Notes under the pieces: generated by a model | What the model saw: the letters and a program-made list of their open reading frames with translations, nothing else | What the model was told of the DNA's origin: nothing | Database searches by the model: none | DNA from: Lethocerus indicus | Lineage: Eukaryota; Arthropoda; Insecta; Hemiptera; Belostomatidae | Assembly (NCBI GenBank): GCA_019843655.1 | Contig: JACDQD010000011.1 | Span: forward strand, 5,560,604-5,624,603 | Length of the DNA: 64,000 nucleotides | Direction of reading: 5' to 3' | Position numbers and translations under genes: made by a program | Part shown: piece after piece, positions 59,200 through 64,000 of the stretch | Numbering within the stretch: the first letter of the stretch is position 1 | How the letters are laid out: each line of letters opens with the position of its first letter

Positions 59200-59390
59200 T
59201 TACGCATCAATCGGCGGATATTCTGGTAAGGGCCCGACCGACGTCCCCCCAGCCCGCCCTTCTAAAGAGGCATTAGCGGGAACGAAATTAATATGAATGA
59301 GAAATAAAATCATATGAATGAAATAACCTCGCCCTCTACTGCGGCAGGAGGAGAATATATTAAAACGGGGGTGGTATATGTCCGTTTGAC
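59200..59390. repeat. Dispersed repeat, copy 2
   Basis: A direct copy of 51285-51480. Its right end abuts the foldback element that starts at 59412. Confidence 0.75.
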
Positions 59391-59411
59391 GAAATTGGTT
59401 ATTTTAGAATA

Positions 59412-59735
59412 CCTGATTTGTGGTCTGCGAGGGTTGGAATACCGTAGATTTCGTGTGTTTCGCTGGTTTGGTCTTTTACTAGACCGGTTTCGTTGCTCTC
59501 CACCTTCAGTAGCGGTTTTTTAGTTTCCTCTATAGTGTAATTTGTACAGTTGATTTTATCTTTTTTTATGCATAAGGACCTAATTTCCGATTTTATTCAT
59601 GTTGTTTCCGCGATTTGTTTTGCTTTTTTGGCGGGGAGGGAGTTTGTTTTATGCGCTACTGAAGATGGTGAGCAGCCGAAACCGGTCTAGCAAAAGATCA
59701 AACCAGCGAGAGGAGACAGAAACAAACGAAATCTA
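59412..59735. mobile_element. Foldback element with target-site duplication
   Basis: The left arm begins CCTGATTTGTGGTCTGCGAG; the right arm ends GAAATCTAC, short of the usual CAAAACAGG. GAAATTGGTTAT is present just outside both ends (59391-59402 and 59737-59748; 14 bases if the preceding AC is counted), marking an insertion. The spacer between arms, about 59517-59653, is not inverted. Confidence 0.8.
59655..59691 (+). ncRNA. Hammerhead-ribozyme-like motif in a foldback arm
   Basis: Read in order: GCTA; CTGAAGA (fits the CUGANGA core); TGGTGAGCAGCC, which can form a GGT/GCC stem; GAAA; CCGG; TC; TAGC. GCTA and TAGC pair as stem I. ACCGGT is self-complementary, as in the very short stem III of hammerheads from Penelope-like elements, and GTC is the preferred cleavage triplet. 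Against it, one unpaired T sits between the core and stem II. Activity is not shown; the motif may be a fossil. Confidence 0.35.
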
Positions 59736-59904
59736 CGAAATTGGTTATATTTTTCCAGAAATATATCTAAAACGGAAAGTTTGTTTTTTAAGGATTTTTT
59801 AGTGTAGACGTTCAGCCCTCTAAAGCCAGTTCGACTGCCGTATTTCATGTTTATAGTAATATTTAGCGTGGTACACCCGGAGGGAGGACTCACGTAGAAT
59901 CTGC

Positions 59905-60100
59905 AAACAAAACTCAGACTTACAGAAGCGAACTACCACTTAGACTCCCCGATAACAGGTCACGACTAAAACTTACGAACAAATTAATAATTATCCATTT
60001 ACTGCCTACGGATCAGATCCCCCCAAAATCCTGGCAGGTATATTCCAACTTTCCCTATGTGCTACCAAACCAATACGCCAATCATTCCGCCTTATCGCTC
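59905..60100 (+). mobile_element. Very decayed Jockey-type fragment
   Basis: The plus strand codes LRLPDNRSRLKLTNKLIII, matching LLDYRSKLSLSNKLLMYN of the 42664 copy, and then degrades into short unmatched frames. Confidence 0.5.
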
Positions 60101-61928
60101 CGAAAATAAGCGCCATTGTGTCTCAGAAGGCTTTTAAAGTGTTGGCTTAAAGCCAATCGCTCTTGTTTACCGAGGGTACGGCTACCGTTCAATAAAGTGT
60201 TCCCCACGCCAGGGATGAGTAAAATACTAACCGCAATATTGCGCTATCTCAAAAAAAAAACTTGATTTGAATAACCACCGCTCGTACGTCTCTGATCACT
60301 GTTTCGATCCTGAGCTTGACCATTTTCGGTCTAATATTATTAAACATTCTAATTAATGTTTTTATCTCTGCCATTAATGACACCCCCTAATACGGCCTTA
60401 TAGCCGTATCCTACCTAAAGTACACTACGGATAGAAACGGCACAAGAAATATGATTCTAATAAAATGTATATCTTAATATATTATAATAAGATTAATTTT
60501 CGAATAAAATCTTCCAAAGCGATAGAAAAAATTAATTTAATAGCTCTTACAGTTCAGAACAATATATGTGCCTCGACACGCATTTGCCTTGCGCGCTCAG
60601 CCATGCGAAATTTTTGCACCCCCCATAATTTTGGAGGATAACTTTCTGGTGGTGCTTAGCCAGAATAAAACTATAAATTATAACGAGTGAGAGAAAACAA
60701 ATTGAAATTAAACACTTCTCGCCGGGACAAGCCGCGAACAAGGTAAAACTGATTATTTTTTATTGAAAGATGAATGCAATAATTTATTTATTCGCACTGT
60801 GGCGCGCAGGAAACAGTGGTCTTGTACCGAAACCTTAATGGCTAGCCATTCAAATTTAACGCACCAAAATAAAAATGGCCGACCGTCTAACATTGGCAGC
60901 CGGGGGAAAGGTCAAAGACTTCTGGAACAAGGCAGGGCCCCTATACTGTATGGATCCAAGCCAAAAGTTCTTCCATTATGTTACAACTTGTAATTTTAGT
61001 AATTGTTTACAACGTCTGTATTTGTATTTAAATTTAAAACTGGCTCATACACGTATTACTGCAATACGAATGTCAGATATCGACTACCGACAGCATGCTC
61101 ACCAGAAGAGAGAAGGAATAAATAAATTATCAAAGTAAATTTCCTACGAATAACCTACTTACCGATTGATTACATCATCATAAAGTTTGATTAGGATTTA
61201 TATACTCCAATTGTACGTCGAAATGTAACGAATCTTTACTCGAATGTTAACCCGTACTTTGTTCATTAGGAAGGCCACAGAAAGGAAAACAAAGAGGCTT
61301 TTTACCGATGCACGATGAGAGATATAGTGGCCAAATTACCGGCACCGATTGCCAACTCTAGCAGCTGATCTCATTGTTTGTTATAAACGATTTCGGAGCT
61401 CCAAGTCCGTTAGTCACGCTCAGGTCGCTGCTTCAGCCCTGAATTCAAGTCCACTCCCGTACAAGTCGAAAAGTACTCTAACTTCGTCCAGTTTAAACGG
61501 CCGGAACCGTAACGGTATTAAGGCAATTAATAAAATTATATTTCTACGGATAAAAAATTAGAAACATGAAATTGATTGTGAAAAGCCTAGTCTCAATTCC
61601 AGTAAACTGACAACGAACCATATAAGTATGATCCTCCTCTTGGAATATTGTAAATTGGACTAAATATTTCAAAGTTTTATTTTCCATATTTTCCAAAATA
61701 TTATTTTAGCTATCACTCAATTACGAATTGCGACTCGTAATGAATCAAGTGCACTGCGATCTGGTACACCCATTAGGGACACAAAACGACAGTAAAATGA
61801 CAAAAACATATTGAAATTAAATAACCACGAGAAAGATATATAAGCACTATACACCGAATAAGTGTAAGCTTCGATCCTCCTCATGCTTCATTAAAACAAC
61901 AGTTTATTTGACTCTTCAATTCTGTTAA

Positions 61929-62134
61929 CCCTCTATGGGCCCGTGTAACTTTCAGGTCACCTTAATTATAGCTTTTTTCGTGAGATGGGCATAAATCTTA
62001 ATCCTACATAACGTTGTCAAGACAACCAATATCAATATCAATTTTTTTTCATTTGCTTATATAGGTTTATAATTGCTTATTTTTCGTTCCCCAAATTTTT
62101 TTGGATTCAAAATAAAAATTCGGCCCATAGAGGG
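61929..62134. mobile_element. piggyBac-like MITE, intact copy with internal deletion
   Basis: 206 bases flanked by TTAA on both sides (61925-61928, 62135-62138), with the same 13-base ends and a closely matching interior. It lacks a short segment present in the 52717 copy. Confidence 0.85.
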
Positions 62135-62766
62135 TTAACTAAATGTGCAGTGCATATTTACTTAAATAAGTAATTTTATTATTTTTTTTGTAATGAAACA
62201 ACAGCGGGTGACTCGTCGAAAGGGAGCGATCGTCCGTTTGGCAATACACGGCCCAAGGCGTTCGTCCTAAATTTCTCATTGAATATAACCGCGTTGTCAT
62301 TCCGCTGTGCAACTTAGACACGTCGGACGTGATATTTTTAATCGGCAGCCATTTATAAATCAGTTAAGGATTGAATCCTATTTGTATTCATTCAATACCC
62401 CCAAACGTCTTGTTGAACAGTGTTTAAGGCAGAAATGAAATACCGACCGGACGTCCAACCGCAAGTTGTTCAACTAATGACTCTAGAGGCTCTAATGTGT
62501 ACAGCGATGTGATAAATGCTGCTGGGAATATTTAAAGAAAATATGAGTCAAGTCCTCGTGCATTAAAATAAAATATAATTTGTCAGAGCGGATCAGTCGA
62601 CGCTGCCAACGCGTGCACGTAAATATGTCTCTCAGTAAATATGTGGAATATCAGATAAATTTCTGCAGGATTTTTTTTCCTTTCAGAACTGGAGGATAGC
62701 AACCGATATCGCGGTCCCCCAATATAGGGGATTATTGTGGGGCGGGTTAGGTTCGGTTGGAAAAGA

Positions 62767-62865
62767 GCTACTGAAGATGGCGAGCAGCCGAAACGGGTCG
62801 AGCAAAAAATGATCAAACCAGCGAGAGGAGACAGAAGATCGTGGAAACTACGGTATTACAAACCC
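62767..62865. mobile_element. Foldback element, right arm only
   Basis: GCTACTGAAGATGGCGAGCA leads through GAGAGGAGACAGAAG to CTACGGTATTACAAACC. There is no left arm. Confidence 0.7.
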
Positions 62866-62982
62866 TAGCAATAAAAAAGAATAAATAAAACACATTAAAA
62901 GGAGATTAATGTTAAACGATATTAATCTTAACTCATGATTCATTCATTTTTGATGAGTTTGGGGGAGGGTTTATAAAGTAAA

Positions 62983-62985
<3 letters not shown>

Positions 62986-63033
<48 letters not shown>
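62986..63033. repeat. (TA)n microsatellite
   Basis: About 48 bases of alternating T and A. Confidence 0.95.
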
Positions 63034-63037
<4 letters not shown>

Positions 63038-63289
63038 CCCTAATTCACGGATTTCCGTTCTGGAACCTAATGGAGTATATTTCAAACCCTAGCCGAATGC
63101 CCCCAATCATTTATCCTAAATGCACTATGCCTAATATGCACCACGTTTGGTCCTTGATGTCGGCTCAAGGCCTGAGGCCACAGTTTTACTCGCGCGGGCT
63201 GGTTTTTAATAGTGCGACGTGAATTAAAATAATCGCCCTCACTTCTGTTATTTATCCATCCCTCCTCCCTCATTCCCTCCCTCCATCAC

Positions 63290-63425
63290 TCTTTCTCTCT
63301 TTCTCTTTCTCTCTCTCTGGCTCTGGCATTGGCAATGGCCGGCCCCCGGGGTACGGCCACTATTTTCGGATCTCTCTCTGTCCATTTCTCTCTCTCTCTC
63401 TAACTCCCTCTATCTCTCTTACTCT
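63290..63425. repeat. CT-rich polypyrimidine tracts
   Basis: Two blocks of TCTCTC-type repeat (about 63290-63318 and 63371-63425) separated by a short GC-rich segment containing GGCCGGCCCCCGGGG. Confidence 0.85.
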
Positions 63426-63839
63426 CGCACAAACTGGATACCGCATAACCCCCCGCCCTTCCCCACCTGTCACTGCATGTTCGGCAAACATATAATTTGT
63501 TTATACAACTACCGGCATTAAGGGAATACAAAAAATGTCTCTCTATTTTCTCAGGAATTTATCCGTTTTGTCAGTTTGCCTGCAAATTTTCTCGAGAGTC
63601 GTTGAGTAAATTTGTAACAACGTTTAATAATATTACAGAGAATGCGTACAGATATGCCCGAACATGTTACACACCACCCTGAACTGAAATAAACTAGGAA
63701 CTAATTTAGAATTCTTTATAAATAATACTATGTAACGAGATAACGACCTTAGCCTCTAATCCCTTGCTAATTGGGCAGTAAATAAGCGTTTAAGCATTGT
63801 TTCGTGCCATTACATCATTCGAAACGGTATCTCTTGATG

Positions 63840-63842
<3 letters not shown>

Positions 63843-63886
<44 letters not shown>
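63843..63886. repeat. (TA)n microsatellite
   Basis: About 44 bases of alternating T and A near the window end. Confidence 0.95.
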
Positions 63887-63887
<1 letters not shown>

Positions 63888-64000
63888 GTGCTCATGATTT
63901 AATTAAACATGCATAAATTCAAACATGCAACCTAAACAAGTACAATAATGTAAATGAAATTATTACCAAACTAAAATTTAAAAAAAATCCTCCTACAAAA

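Larger units (their letters stand above)
53063..64000. other. Repeat-rich right flank without a supportable gene
   Basis: Besides the repeats listed, nothing coding is recognised. Open frames such as 56073-56393, 58041-58334 and 61349-61561 lack family similarity and phased splice sites. Two perfect TGACGTCA palindromes (54339-54346 and 56646-56653), the second 11 bases from TGAGTCA, could be CRE/AP-1 sites but stand alone. The Zasp promoter should lie at the left end of this stretch. Confidence 0.45.

Overview
The window is animal nuclear DNA, almost certainly from an insect or another arthropod. Genes are split by GT/AG introns, a Zasp-type muscle Z-disc gene is present, and the introns hold Jockey-type retrotransposon ends and piggyBac-type MITEs. 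The species cannot be named from the sequence. There is no prokaryotic operon structure and no CRISPR array. Most short open frames are chance or lie in repeats.

Left part (1-17.8 kb, AT-rich, few repeats): three compact plus-strand genes were rebuilt exon by exon, with reading phase kept across every junction. They are a divergent T-box transcription factor (3323-5780, 6 exons, 304 aa), the ESCRT-III protein CHMP1 (7183-10148, 4 exons, 200 aa) and mitochondrial isovaleryl-CoA dehydrogenase (12191-16247, 9 exons, 417 aa). These three do unrelated jobs: developmental transcription, membrane scission and leucine breakdown.

Middle part (17.8-52 kb): one minus-strand gene of the Zasp/PDLIM family fills this stretch. 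Ten coding exons give a 351-aa protein with an N-terminal PDZ domain, a ZM motif and no LIM domain, most like insect Zasp66. It converges on the dehydrogenase gene. Its introns reach 19 kb. Inside the largest one lies a GC-rich patch with a candidate alternative first exon (28751-28810), which would make a 207-aa isoform lacking PDZ.

Introns and right flank (23-64 kb) are a repeat graveyard. They contain foldback elements ending CCTGTTTTG/CAAAACAGG, piggyBac-like MITEs with TTAA targets, a second MITE family with 35-bp inverted ends, at least six decayed Jockey 3' ends, a 21-unit 13-bp minisatellite, duplicated blocks and several (TA)n tracts. The arms of the foldback family read as hammerhead-ribozyme-like cores (CTGANGA, then GAAA, then a GTC site), as seen in Penelope-like elements. 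This is the most novel signal in the window. From 53 to 64 kb I find no supportable gene.
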